Assembly: GCA_002347475.1 (NCBI GenBank)
Contig: DDXI01000107.1
Coordinates: 1 to 21,141, forward strand
Origin: Peptococcaceae bacterium UBA2264
Lineage (GTDB): Bacteria > Bacillota > Desulfitobacteriia > Desulfitobacteriales > Desulfitobacteriaceae
DNA: 21,141 nt
Direction: 5' to 3'
A model generated the notes under the pieces. The model was not told the DNA's origin, made no database searches, and saw only the letters and a program-made list of their open reading frames with translations. Each line of letters opens with the position of its first letter. Positions within the stretch are counted from its first letter, which is position 1. Of this stretch, positions 6,785 to 14,656 are shown piece by piece. The position numbers and the translations under genes were made by a program.

Positions 6785-7474
6785 ATGGATTTAGAACAAA
6801 GTACTCAGGAAATCGGGGGACAAGCCTGGCTGGCTGGGAACATTCGCTGGAATGTTGACGGTCTGATTCCGGCCATTGTTCAGGATGTGGATTCCCGGGA
6901 AGTCCTGATGCTGGCTTACATGAATGCCGAGGCTTTGCAGCTGACTCTGAAGGAGAAACGAGCCTGGTTTTACAGCAGGAGCAGGCAAGGCTTATGGCGT
7001 AAAGGTGAAACATCCGGTCATACCCAAAAAGTCGTGGATATTCGTTTTGACTGTGACCAGGATACTCTTTTACTGACAGTTGAACAGACAGGTATGGCCT
7101 GTCATGAAAATTATTTTTCCTGTTTCCATTATCTTGCAGGTAAAGATAACTTTCAAATCGAGGGAACTCCGGAACAAAAACCGATCCTGCCTTTGGGCAC
7201 AGTCCTGGAGCAGTTGGCCCAGGTTATACACGGCCGTAATCTGGAACGGCCGGAAGGCGCTTATACGACTTACCTCTTCGAGAAAGGTATCGATAAGATC
7301 CTGAAAAAAGTGGGAGAAGAAACAGCCGAAATAATTATTGCGGCCAAGAATGCAGCTCCTGATGAGATTTATTATGAAGTTGCCGATTTAATGTATCATT
7401 TGGTTGTCATGCTGGAAGAACGCGGTGTCGGTTTATCTGAGATTGCTGCCGAGCTGACCAGGCGCCGGAAATAA
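6785..7474 (+). CDS. hisIE: Bifunctional phosphoribosyl-AMP cyclohydrolase / phosphoribosyl-ATP pyrophosphatase
   Basis: This fusion carries out steps two and three of the pathway. The C-terminal domain removes pyrophosphate from PR-ATP, and the N-terminal domain opens the adenine ring of PR-AMP. In the 229-residue product, HisI occupies about 1-125 with WFYSRSRQGLWRKGETSGH (61-79), the magnesium aspartates 89, 91 and 93 in DCDQD, and zinc cysteines 90, 106 and 113. HisE occupies about 135-229 with the MazG-like motif KVGEETAEIIIAAKN (175-189) and EVADLMYHLVVML (198-210). The ATG at 6785 follows GAAGGGTG. It is set off from hisF by 160 bases of repeats but has the same direction and no intervening terminator, so it is probably in the same transcript. 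Confidence 0.96.
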   Translation: MDLEQSTQEIGGQAWLAGNIRWNVDGLIPAIVQDVDSREVLMLAYMNAEALQLTLKEKRAWFYSRSRQGLWRKGETSGHTQKVVDIRFDCDQDTLLLTVEQTGMACHENYFSCFHYLAGKDNFQIEGTPEQKPILPLGTVLEQLAQVIHGRNLERPEGAYTTYLFEKGIDKILKKVGEETAEIIIAAKNAAPDEIYYEVADLMYHLVVMLEERGVGLSEIAAELTRRRK

Positions 7475-7491
7475 ATCGTTGACCAATAACT

Positions 7492-7519
7492 GCTTTGCCT
7501 GACTGAACTGAAGCAAAGC
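7492..7519 (+). other. Stem-loop between hisIE and fabH
   Basis: GCTTTGC at 7492-7498 pairs perfectly with GCAAAGC at 7513-7519 around a 14-base loop. No T-run follows, so it is not a typical terminator. It may be an RNA processing or stability element in the his-fabH transcript. Confidence 0.3.
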
Positions 7520-7540
7520 TGACAATAGGAGGAGCTTATT

Positions 7541-8545
7541 TTGAATTCAGCACTTCTTAAGGCTCATATAGCTGGTATCGGGACTTACGTACCGGAAAAA
7601 ATTCTGACCAACTTTGATTTGGAAAAGATCGTGGATACGAATGATCAATGGATCCGGGAACGAACCGGAATCCAGGAAAGACATATCGCCTCTGCTGAGC
7701 AAGCAGCTTCTGATTTAGGTGTGATTGCTGCTCAAAGAGCTATGAAAAATGCCGGGGTGACTGCTGCTGATATTGATTTGATTATAGTATCCACTGTAAC
7801 CCCTGATATGTTATTTCCTTCGACAGCTTGTGTTATTCAGGAACAATTAGGGATCACTGAGGCGCCGGCTTTTGATTTGGGGGCAGGTTGCACAGGGTTT
7901 GTCTATGCCCTGGTAACAGGTGCCCAGTATATCGCCACCGGTGCCTACCGCAATATCTTGCTTATCGGTACTGAAACCTTGTCCAAGGTTACAAATTGGA
8001 GTGACAGATCAACTTGTGTCTTATTAGCCGATGGTGCCGGGGCGGTAGTATTGCAGCCCGGAGCAGCGGACGGCGGGGTATTATCTTTTACTTTGGGTGC
8101 CGACGGCAGGGGCGGAAAATACCTTTTTCAGCCGGCCGGGGGATCGCGCCTGCCTGCTACTATGGAGACTGTCCAAAAAAATCTGCACCTTTTACAAATG
8201 AGCGGGCCGGAGATTTTTAAATTTGCTGTACGTAAATTGCCTGAAATAGCTGAAGAAGTTTTGGCAAAAGCAGGTTTGAGCATATCCGATATCGATTTTC
8301 TTATTCCTCATCAGGCCAATGCCCGCATAATTGAAGCAGCAGCCAAACGCTTGGGTCTTCCTATGGATAAAGTACTTCTATCTATAGCCAAATATGGCAA
8401 TAATTCCAGTGCTACAATACCCCTGGCAATGGATGATGCCCTCAAGGCCGGCCGGATCAAAAATGGTGATCTGCTTTTACTTATTGCTTTTGGAGCAGGA
8501 TTAACCTGGGGCGGAGTGGCGTTAAGATGGACAAAAACCGATTAA
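7541..8545 (+). CDS. fabH: 3-oxoacyl-[acyl-carrier-protein] synthase III (KAS III)
   Basis: FabH condenses an acyl-CoA starter with malonyl-ACP, beginning each round of type II fatty acid synthesis and choosing between straight and branched chains. The 334-residue thiolase-fold protein has the full triad: Cys117 in DLGAGCTGFVYAL, His257 in LIPHQANARI, and Asn287 in KYGNNSSATIPLAM. The N-terminal DTNDQWIRERTGI signature (32-44) is present. It begins with TTG at 7541, six bases after a strong AGGAGGAG, and no better start is seen. It lies 66 bases after hisIE in the same direction and before the hairpin at 8581, so it is probably co-transcribed with his. No fab or acpP genes are nearby. Paralogues serving other acyl condensations exist, so starter specificity is uncertain. 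Confidence 0.93.
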   Translation: MNSALLKAHIAGIGTYVPEKILTNFDLEKIVDTNDQWIRERTGIQERHIASAEQAASDLGVIAAQRAMKNAGVTAADIDLIIVSTVTPDMLFPSTACVIQEQLGITEAPAFDLGAGCTGFVYALVTGAQYIATGAYRNILLIGTETLSKVTNWSDRSTCVLLADGAGAVVLQPGAADGGVLSFTLGADGRGGKYLFQPAGGSRLPATMETVQKNLHLLQMSGPEIFKFAVRKLPEIAEEVLAKAGLSISDIDFLIPHQANARIIEAAAKRLGLPMDKVLLSIAKYGNNSSATIPLAMDDALKAGRIKNGDLLLLIAFGAGLTWGGVALRWTKTD

Positions 8546-8580
8546 TGAGCGCAAACTAAAGGGTCAAATGCTAAAATTAA

Positions 8581-8612
8581 GGAAGTCAGAGCGTCTTTTC
8601 GTTCTGACTTCC
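8581..8612. terminator. Bidirectional-type hairpin between fabH and the thioesterase
   Basis: A 13-bp stem (8581-8593 with 8600-8612, one G-U pair) closes a 6-base loop. The plus strand lacks a T-run after it, while the minus strand reads TTAATTTTAG next, so it suits termination of the minus-strand gene best. As the only strong hairpin between two convergent genes it probably serves both. Confidence 0.6.
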
Positions 8613-8714
8613 TGGTGCTGATCTGCTTAGCATTATTCTGTTTTGCAATTTACCGAATTTAGGAAGAAATCTCTTGCCCGGTTCAGTGTATAACCCGGCC
8701 GGATATGTCTGAAT

Positions 8715-9143
8715 TTAGGGATTTAAGCTCTTGGCCTTTTTATCAACATTAGCATTAAACTTAGCGGCATTGATTATGAACCTTTCATGGGTACCTGTTG
8801 AGATCTGATCCAGGTCATCCCGACTTTCTATCTGAAACAAAAGTTTTTTGCCTTCCACTTTTGCCAATCTTACTTTAACTGATACCGTAAAACCGGGCGG
8901 CGTAGCGGCAGTATGGCTGATATTAACAGCAGTTCCGACACTTTGTTCCTCAGGCCAGTCTAAATACGGGGTGAGGGCTTTAATACAGGCCCATTCAAAT
9001 AAGCCTACCATAAACCCTGTGGCCAGGACCTTGGGCATAACCTGAAATTCTGTAGCTTCAGCGAAAAGATAAGGAACAGTTTTGTTTTCTGGAATTTTGA
9101 ACTTGAATTCGTATTCCAGACCTGGTTTTAAAGAATCTTTCAC
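8715..9143 (-). CDS. FlK-like (fluoroacetyl-CoA thioesterase family) hot-dog thioesterase
   Basis: The 142-residue protein closely resembles FlK, the hot-dog thioesterase of Streptomyces cattleya that hydrolyses fluoroacetyl-CoA. From the GTG at 9143 the numbering lines up with FlK: Thr42 and Glu50 in ATGFMVGLFEWAC, His77 in NISHTAATPPG, Gly70, and Arg121 in GTHER, matching FlK Thr42, Glu50, His76, Gly69 and Arg120. Lid residue Phe33 is kept, but the Phe36 position is Met. The known family function and the residue match support acyl-CoA thioesterase activity; the physiological substrate is unknown. An upstream in-frame GTG at 9155 overlaps the AGGGAG ribosome binding site (9155-9160), so the later start is chosen. 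It converges on fabH and has its own promoter. Confidence 0.85.
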   Translation of the reverse strand: MKDSLKPGLEYEFKFKIPENKTVPYLFAEATEFQVMPKVLATGFMVGLFEWACIKALTPYLDWPEEQSVGTAVNISHTAATPPGFTVSVKVRLAKVEGKKLLFQIESRDDLDQISTGTHERFIINAAKFNANVDKKAKSLNP

Positions 9144-9177
9144 TTCGTGATACACTCCCTACTCGTTTTTTATGCTT

Positions 9178-9207
9178 ACTATAATATGAACAGCAACCGT
9201 TTGGCAA
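9178..9207 (-). promoter_or_regulatory. Putative promoter of the FlK-like gene
   Basis: On the minus strand TTGCCA (9207-9202) is followed after 18 bases by TATAGT (9183-9178), each matching five of six consensus bases. The start would fall near 9171, giving a leader of about 28 bases that includes the AGGGAG ribosome binding site. Confidence 0.5.
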
Positions 9208-9329
9208 GACGCTTTATCAGCTTGAGCAACAGACTACTAAAATCAAGAAAAGAATCGTTCATACCAAGGAATATTATTAACTGCTGCCTGGAACAAATAA
9301 TTCTTTGTAATCCGGGGGGAGGTGAATAA

Positions 9330-9956
9330 ATGGGAAATGGTGTCAGTGTTGTTATTGATGGGACTACCGGAGTTGGAAAAACATCCTTGATTGATATTCT
9401 GACAGAACGTTTTGATTTATCAGCCTACAAAGAAATTTTTCGCGATGAGCACAATTTATTGGGGAAATTTTTTGAAGTAGGAAATCGCTGGTGTTTTCCC
9501 ATGCAGATTAGTTTTTTGAACAACAGATATGCTCAATATCTGGCGGCATCAGAGTTAAAAAATACTGTTATGGATCGTTCCATATTTTCTGATCCTATTT
9601 TTGCGGATTTCTACCGTAAAACAGGAGATATGCTGCCGGAAGAGCATTATGTTTACCAAACGCTTTTTCACAGCCTGATTGCCACTCTGAATCCGCCCCA
9701 ACTGGTCATCTATCTGGAGGTATCGGCTGATGAAGCCGTTCGCCGCATCAGGCAGCGCGGCCGCGCAGAGGAGTTAAAAATGCCGGACAGTTATTGGTAT
9801 ATGTTACATGAGGTTTACAGCCATTATTATGATAATTATAAAAGTTCTGCTCTTCTGAAAATTAATGTCGAGAAACTGGATTTTATCAAACGAGAAGCAG
9901 ATCGCGAGCTTTTAATGGATATTATTCAAAAACATTTACCTGCAAAGAAAATATAA
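9330..9956 (+). CDS. Deoxynucleoside kinase (dAdo/dGuo kinase-like)
   Basis: The 208-residue protein belongs to the deoxyribonucleoside kinase family, which phosphorylates salvaged deoxynucleosides to 5'-monophosphates in the cytoplasm. Visible features are the P-loop GTTGVGKT (11-18), Glu35 in the position of the family's catalytic acid, the DRS motif (82-84) in MDRSIFSDPIFADFY, and an arginine-rich lid RIRQRGRAEE (139-148). The size and the DRSIFSD context fit Bacillus-type dGK/dCK enzymes, but the base specificity cannot be read from the sequence. The ATG follows GGGGGGAGGTG, a strong ribosome binding site. It is a single-gene unit: the divergent thioesterase gene lies upstream and a strong terminator follows four bases after the stop codon. 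Confidence 0.88.
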   Translation: MGNGVSVVIDGTTGVGKTSLIDILTERFDLSAYKEIFRDEHNLLGKFFEVGNRWCFPMQISFLNNRYAQYLAASELKNTVMDRSIFSDPIFADFYRKTGDMLPEEHYVYQTLFHSLIATLNPPQLVIYLEVSADEAVRRIRQRGRAEELKMPDSYWYMLHEVYSHYYDNYKSSALLKINVEKLDFIKREADRELLMDIIQKHLPAKKI

Positions 9957-9959
9957 AAT

Positions 9960-10012
9960 GGGATGTCCCGGAAGTATGAACAAAAAATTGTTCAAGGGGA
10001 CATCCCTTTTTT
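9960..10012 (+). terminator. Rho-independent terminator of the deoxynucleoside kinase gene
   Basis: GGGATGTCCC (9960-9969) pairs perfectly with GGGACATCCC (9997-10006). Within the loop a second stem, GAACAA with TTGTTC, can form. Six T residues follow at 10007-10012. This is the clearest intrinsic terminator in the window. Confidence 0.92.
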
Positions 10013-10034
10013 ACTTGAGAGATAATGTTTAACG

Positions 10035-10078
10035 CTGCTCTGCCTTAACGTTCGTTCAGTAATGGCGCAAGGCAGCAG
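10035..10078 (+). other. Bulged hairpin in the patB upstream region
   Basis: CTGC and TGCCTT (10035-10046, separated by a two-base bulge) pair with AAGGCAGCAG (10069-10078). No T-run follows. The 204 bases between the kinase terminator and patB hold this fold but no recognised SAM or T-box riboswitch signature and no convincing promoter. Confidence 0.25.
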
Positions 10079-10216
10079 TATCAGGAGAAAACAAGCTCTG
10101 TTTGTAGTAAAATAGAACAATAGAAAAGAAACCTGACACTGCAGCCTTTTCAGGAGACAAAATTAACGAGGGAAAATATCTTTTCATGATGCCAAAAAGA
10201 GGGGAAAGAGCAGAGG

Positions 10217-11392
10217 ATGAACTATAATTTTGACCAGATTATAAACCGGGAAAACACAGATTCAGTAAAGTGGAATTTCAACAAGGAATGTTTTGGCGCT
10301 GAAGATGTTTTGCCGATGTGGGTTGCCGATATGGATTTTGCGGCACCTCAGCCGGTGATCGAGGCTCTTATCAGGAGAGTAAAACATGGAATTTACGGGT
10401 ATTCCCGGGGCTCTGAGGGCCATTATGACTCATTAATCACTTGGATGGAAAAACGCCATAACTGGAGGATCGAGAAGGAGTGGATTACTTTTTGTCCCGG
10501 GGTTGTTCCGGCCCTGCACTGGCTGGTCAAAGCCTTTACCAATCCTGGTGACAGGGTTGTTGTTCAGGAGCCGGTCTATCATCCCTTTTTTCGGGTTATC
10601 AAAAATAATGGCTGCGAAATCCTGAATAATCCCTTGCAATTAGCCGGGGAACAATATGTGATGGATCTGGCTGATTTGGAGAGGCAGCTCGATACCAGGG
10701 TTAAGCTTTTTTTTCTCTGCAACCCTCACAACCCTGTGGGCAGAGTTTGGGATAAAGAAGAACTAATGGCTCTGGGCAAAATTTGTCTTAAAAATAACAT
10801 TATTATCGTGGCTGACGAAATTCATTCGGATATAATTTTTCCGGGGTATAAGCATATACCATTGGCCGCTCTTTCGGCAGAACTTGCCCAAAATACTGTT
10901 GTCTGCACCTCTCCCAGCAAAACTTTTAATCTGGCAGGTTTGCAGATATCCAACATTATCATCGCCAATCCTGTTCTGCGCAGAAAATTCCGAAGTATTT
11001 TGGAGCTTAATCAGATCCATAGCCCCAATACTTTTGCAATAACTGCTCAGGAAGCAGCCTACAGCCAGGGGGAAGAGTGGCTGGAACAGCTTCTGGGCTA
11101 TTTAGAGGATAATCTAAAATGTTTAAGTGAATTTATTGCCAGGGAAATTCCCCGCATCAAGCTGATAAAACCCCAGGGGACATATCTGGCCTGGCTGGAT
11201 TGCCGGGATTTGAGGCTTGAACCGGCTGCCCTGAAAGAATTTTTGTTGAACAGAGCCAGGGTAGCTTTGAATGACGGCTCTGTTTTTGGGCAGAGCGGGA
11301 ATGGTTTCGAGAGGATAAATATAGCCTGTCCCCGCGCTCTTTTACTGCAGGGCTTACGAAGAATCAAAAATGCCTGTCAGGAGCTGTTCTAG
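10217..11392 (+). CDS. patB: PatB/MalY-type PLP-dependent C-S lyase or aminotransferase
   Basis: This 391-residue fold type I PLP enzyme belongs to the MalY/PatB group, whose members cleave cystathionine or cysteine to homocysteine or sulfide, pyruvate and ammonia, and in some cases transaminate aromatic amino acids. The group signature VLPMWVADMDF (31-41) is present, as are YGYSRG (60-65), NPHNPVGRVW (169-178), Asp200 in VADEIHSDI and the Schiff-base Lys235 in SPSKTFNLAGLQ. It starts at the ATG at 10217 with AGAGG next to it and GAGGGG further upstream. It stands alone between the kinase terminator and the convergent dcd gene. Whether it acts as a beta-lyase or an aminotransferase cannot be told from the sequence. 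Confidence 0.9.
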   Translation: MNYNFDQIINRENTDSVKWNFNKECFGAEDVLPMWVADMDFAAPQPVIEALIRRVKHGIYGYSRGSEGHYDSLITWMEKRHNWRIEKEWITFCPGVVPALHWLVKAFTNPGDRVVVQEPVYHPFFRVIKNNGCEILNNPLQLAGEQYVMDLADLERQLDTRVKLFFLCNPHNPVGRVWDKEELMALGKICLKNNIIIVADEIHSDIIFPGYKHIPLAALSAELAQNTVVCTSPSKTFNLAGLQISNIIIANPVLRRKFRSILELNQIHSPNTFAITAQEAAYSQGEEWLEQLLGYLEDNLKCLSEFIAREIPRIKLIKPQGTYLAWLDCRDLRLEPAALKEFLLNRARVALNDGSVFGQSGNGFERINIACPRALLLQGLRRIKNACQELF

Positions 11393-11480
11393 AAAAATAT
11401 CTCGCTGAACAAATGATGAACCCAGCGGGTGGATGTTGGTCTATACGGCTGTCTATATTGGCTTTTTTCTCAGCCTGGCC

Positions 11481-12035
11481 TTAAAGATTTTCTCCAGGCG
11501 AAATATTTGATTGCTGCTTGTCAAAATCCAGGTAAAGCTTGCTGGCCTGGATTCCCCGGTTATTCTGATATTTGGCAGAGGTATATTTGTTATATTCTCC
11601 CTGGATGGTATGATAGAAAATTTGGCAGATCTCTACCCCGGCATAGATACGAATGGGATGGATGCAATGCATTTCCAGTGTCCAGTAACCGGCAAATCCT
11701 ACGTCCCCAAACCCGGCGGTCACATGAATATAGAGGCCCAGACGGCCGATCGAAGATCGGCCTTCCAACATGGGCACATAACTCTCCGTTCTGGTATATT
11801 CGTTTGTTCTGCCCAGATAGAGAATACCTGGCTGCAGGATCAAACCTTCTGAAGGAATCAGCAAGGTTTGGACTGCATTCTTTTTTTTCATATCGAGAAC
11901 CGGCTCCATGTAGACCAGCAATTCGTTATGCAGGGTAAGGTTGTAACTGTTGGAATTAAGCTGACTGTCGTTGAATGGCTCGATAAAAATTGACTTTCCG
12001 AGCTGCTTCTTTATTTCTTTTCCTGAGAGAATCAT
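11481..12035 (-). CDS. dcd: dCTP deaminase (possibly with dUTPase activity)
   Basis: Dcd deaminates dCTP to dUTP, the precursor for dTMP, as a trimer of dUTPase-like fold. The 184-residue protein has the deaminase signature EGRSSIGRLGLYIHVTAGF (91-109) with Ser94, Ser95 and Arg98, and the catalytic Glu121 in GYWTLEM, matching Glu138 of the E. coli enzyme. The segment reads TAGF-x-D-x-GF, as in archaeal and mycobacterial bifunctional DCD-DUT enzymes, rather than TAHRIDPGW as in E. coli, so it may release dUMP directly; this is inference. The ATG at 12035 has GGAGGAC ten bases upstream. A plus-strand open frame of 169 codons across the same DNA is a shadow of this gene. Confidence 0.92.
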   Translation of the reverse strand: MILSGKEIKKQLGKSIFIEPFNDSQLNSNSYNLTLHNELLVYMEPVLDMKKKNAVQTLLIPSEGLILQPGILYLGRTNEYTRTESYVPMLEGRSSIGRLGLYIHVTAGFGDVGFAGYWTLEMHCIHPIRIYAGVEICQIFYHTIQGEYNKYTSAKYQNNRGIQASKLYLDFDKQQSNISPGENL

Positions 12036-12370
12036 ACTGGGCAGTCCTCCTTATTTAGATATAATATGCGATCCGAATGAAGCGATTTAAGAGATAATAA
12101 GATGATTGGAAAAAATGTTTATTAAAATTATACAGCTTTTAGCTGTTCTTGACCTTGTTTTTTTTTCAGAATTTTGCAGATTAAACGAAGTTTGAATCAG
12201 AGGTTTGAAGTTTAGTAAATTCGGAAAAGATGGAAAAACAAGAAAACGATCTCTGAGATGGGCATTCTGGCCGGCTGACGGGGGCATGATCAGGAATAGG
12301 AATAGGGAAAAGCAGCTTTGGACACAGAGGTTATGTTATAATTAGAGAAGAAATGAGGTGGAAGAGGAAG
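12036..12370. other. Divergent intergenic region dcd / pcrA
   Basis: This 335-base stretch carries no supported gene. It holds the dcd ribosome binding site and an AT-rich candidate -10 (TATTAT, minus strand, 12060-12065) without a clear -35. There is also a short dyad ACAGCT-TTT-AGCTGT at about 12131-12145, a run of nine T residues at about 12160, and the pcrA promoter and leader. The middle part, about 12170-12300, shows nothing I can assign. Confidence 0.6.
12334..12342 (+). promoter_or_regulatory. Extended -10 promoter of pcrA-ligA
   Basis: TG-T-TATAAT is a perfect extended -10 element, with transcription expected to start near 12349. The nearest -35-like sequence, TTGGAC at 12318-12323, is only 13 bases away, so the extended -10 probably carries recognition. 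The leader would be only about 22 bases and rules out the ATG at 12353 as the start. Confidence 0.6.
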
Positions 12371-14638
12371 ATGTACCGGTTGGAAGATTTGAATCCTGTC
12401 CAACAGGAGGCAGTTAAATATAGAGAAGGACCTCTTTTGATTTTAGCGGGCGCTGGTTCCGGAAAAACCAGAGTGCTGACCCACAGGATTGCTTACCTGA
12501 TAGCTCAGGGCGTTGAACCGTGGGAAATCCTGGCGATTACCTTTACCAACAAGGCGGCTCAGGAAATGCGGGAAAGAGTAGGGGCTTTGACAGGCAGCGC
12601 CGGCCGCGGCCTTTGGGTCTCAACCTTTCACTCAGCTTGTGTCCGCATCCTGCGCCAGGAGATTGGTTATCTGCCGGGTTATGCTCATGACTTTGTGATA
12701 TATGACAGCAATGACCAGAAGGCTGTTGTCAAAACGTGTCTGAAAGAGTGTAATCTTGATGAAAAGAAATTTCCGGCCAGGGCTGTTGGGGCTGTGATCA
12801 GTGAGGCTAAAAACAAGCTTTGGAATCCGGCAGATTTCGAAGAGCGGGCTGCGGATTATTTCCAGGAGCAAGCTGCAAAAGTATACCGCCTCTATCACAA
12901 AAAATTAAAAGCCAGCAATGCCCTGGATTTTGATGACTTAATTATGCTTACTGTGATTTTATTAGGCCAAAACCCGGAAGTGCTGGAACGCTACCAGGAA
13001 AGGTTCCGTTACATTCTGATTGACGAATATCAGGATACGAATTATGCGCAATACAGTCTGGTGAAGATGTTAGCCGGCAGATATCGCAATCTTTGTGTGG
13101 TTGGGGATGATGATCAGTCGGTTTACAGCTGGCGCGGAGCTGATATCCGAAATATTCTGGATTTTGAGCGGGATTATCCTGAGGCCAAAGTGCTTAAACT
13201 TGAACAGAATTATCGTTCCACCCAATCGATCCTGCAGGCCGCAAATTCGGTTGTCGGCAATAATCGGGAACGCAAGGAAAAGTTGCTTTGGACGGAAAAT
13301 CCCCAGGGATCCCCGCTTGTTTTTTATGCGGCAGATGATGAGCATGACGAGTCCCGCTATGTGGTGGAACGAATCCAGCGCTTGCATAATCTGGAAGGAC
13401 GTCCTTTTAACGATTTTGCCGTGCTCTATCGGACAAATGCCCAGTCCCGTGTTCTGGAAGAACGCTTAATGAAAGAAGGCATTCCTTACCGCATTTTCTC
13501 CGGGCATAAATTTTATGAGCGCTTGGAGATCAAGGATATCCTGGCCTATTTACGGGTATTAGCCAATCCGGCCGATAAAGTGAATTTCAGCCGTATTCTT
13601 AATGTTCCCAAAAGAGGGCTGGGTGATGCTGCTTCAGCCAAAGTACTGGAATATGCTGAGGAACAAAATATGCCGGTACTTGAGGCTGTCCTGGAGGCGG
13701 AATATATTCCTGAATTGCAGCCCAGAGCACGCAAATCCCTGCTGGCTTTTGCCAGACTTATGAAGGATCTGAAAGAACTGGCCCAGGCAGAGAAGTCGGT
13801 TACCAAAATTGCTGAGGAAATTTTGAGCAGGACAGGTTATAAGGATTTGTTAAGTGCTGATAACACAACGGAGTCTCAGGCTCGTCTGGAAAATCTGGCC
13901 GAATTTCTCTCTGTTACTGCGGAATATGATCTTAAAGCCCATGAAAATAAGCCCTTGGAGGACGAATTTGGAGTGGAATATATTCCGGGGCTTAACGGTT
14001 TTCTGGAACAAGTTTCTCTGGTGGCTGAGACAGATCAGCTTGACCAGCGGGAAGCAGCGGTAATTTTGATGACGATGCACAGTGTTAAGGGCCTGGAGTT
14101 TCCGGTTGTCTTTGTTGTCGGAATGGAAGAAGGAATATTTCCCGGCAGCCGTTCCCAGTTGGAACCGGGACTGGTGGAAGAGGAGAGACGCTTGTGTTAT
14201 GTGGCTCTTACCAGGGCCAGGGAGAAGGTTTATCTCAGTTACGCCGATCATAGGATGCTCTACGGACGCAGACAGTATAACCGCCGTTCCCGTTTCCTGG
14301 AGGAGATACCCTATAACCTTTTGAATGAAAAAGATCCCAGTGATCCTCCTGCCCGGCAGGCCAGCAAAAAAGCTGGAAATGTGGAATACGGCAGCCGGAC
14401 GCCTGCTGCTGGTATGCCGGCCTCGGCCTTCGGCTCGCCGGCCCGTAAATTAGGCACACCGCTGGTAGCCAACAACCAGGAAGATTTTCTGGTCGGCAAT
14501 AAAATAGGGCATGATAAGTTTGGCCAGGGGATCATTATGGCTGTCAAAGGCAAAGGCCGGGAAACGATCTTGACTGTTAATTTTCAGGGGCAGCTTAAAC
14601 AGATTGCCACCGAGTATGCTAAAATAACCAGGTTATAA
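12371..14638 (+). CDS. pcrA: ATP-dependent DNA helicase PcrA (UvrD/Rep family)
   Basis: PcrA is a 3'-5' superfamily 1A helicase that acts in repair, in clearing RNA polymerase and recombinase from DNA, and in plasmid replication. The 755-residue protein has every SF1A motif in order: Q motif LNPVQQEAV (7-15), Walker A AGAGSGKT (26-33), FTNKAAQEMRERV (58-70), STFHS, Walker B DEYQDTN, GDDDQSVYSWRGAD, LEQNYRST, the motif V MTMHSVKGLEFPVVFVVG, and CYVALTRAR. The C-terminal about 45 residues form the Tudor-like domain known to bind RNA polymerase, with DKFGQGIIMAVKG. An ATG 18 bases earlier lies almost at the predicted transcript start without a ribosome binding site. The chosen ATG has GAGGTG ten bases upstream. 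ligA follows after 18 bases, as in many Firmicutes. Confidence 0.96.
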   Translation: MYRLEDLNPVQQEAVKYREGPLLILAGAGSGKTRVLTHRIAYLIAQGVEPWEILAITFTNKAAQEMRERVGALTGSAGRGLWVSTFHSACVRILRQEIGYLPGYAHDFVIYDSNDQKAVVKTCLKECNLDEKKFPARAVGAVISEAKNKLWNPADFEERAADYFQEQAAKVYRLYHKKLKASNALDFDDLIMLTVILLGQNPEVLERYQERFRYILIDEYQDTNYAQYSLVKMLAGRYRNLCVVGDDDQSVYSWRGADIRNILDFERDYPEAKVLKLEQNYRSTQSILQAANSVVGNNRERKEKLLWTENPQGSPLVFYAADDEHDESRYVVERIQRLHNLEGRPFNDFAVLYRTNAQSRVLEERLMKEGIPYRIFSGHKFYERLEIKDILAYLRVLANPADKVNFSRILNVPKRGLGDAASAKVLEYAEEQNMPVLEAVLEAEYIPELQPRARKSLLAFARLMKDLKELAQAEKSVTKIAEEILSRTGYKDLLSADNTTESQARLENLAEFLSVTAEYDLKAHENKPLEDEFGVEYIPGLNGFLEQVSLVAETDQLDQREAAVILMTMHSVKGLEFPVVFVVGMEEGIFPGSRSQLEPGLVEEERRLCYVALTRAREKVYLSYADHRMLYGRRQYNRRSRFLEEIPYNLLNEKDPSDPPARQASKKAGNVEYGSRTPAAGMPASAFGSPARKLGTPLVANNQEDFLVGNKIGHDKFGQGIIMAVKGKGRETILTVNFQGQLKQIATEYAKITRL

Positions 14639-14656
14639 AAAGGAAGTGAACGTTGT

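Noticed and set aside
9147..9329. 60-codon plus-strand frame directly before the deoxynucleoside kinase
   Set aside because: It covers the minus-strand promoter and ribosome binding site of the thioesterase gene, has no ribosome binding site of its own, and its translation shows no family features.
10013..10216. Possible SAM-type riboswitch before the patB gene
   Set aside because: Only one bulged hairpin is seen; the conserved S-box junction sequences and a terminator are lacking.
11429..11938. 169-codon plus-strand open frame
   Set aside because: It runs antisense through dcd, whose motifs are complete, and its translation has no recognisable domain and an unusual Trp- and Cys-rich composition.
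12347..12358. 12-base string GAAGAAATGAGG shared by the pcrA leader and the end of the window (21130-21141)
   Set aside because: It is a purine-rich ribosome-binding-type sequence, so a chance match in two translation start regions is the simpler explanation.
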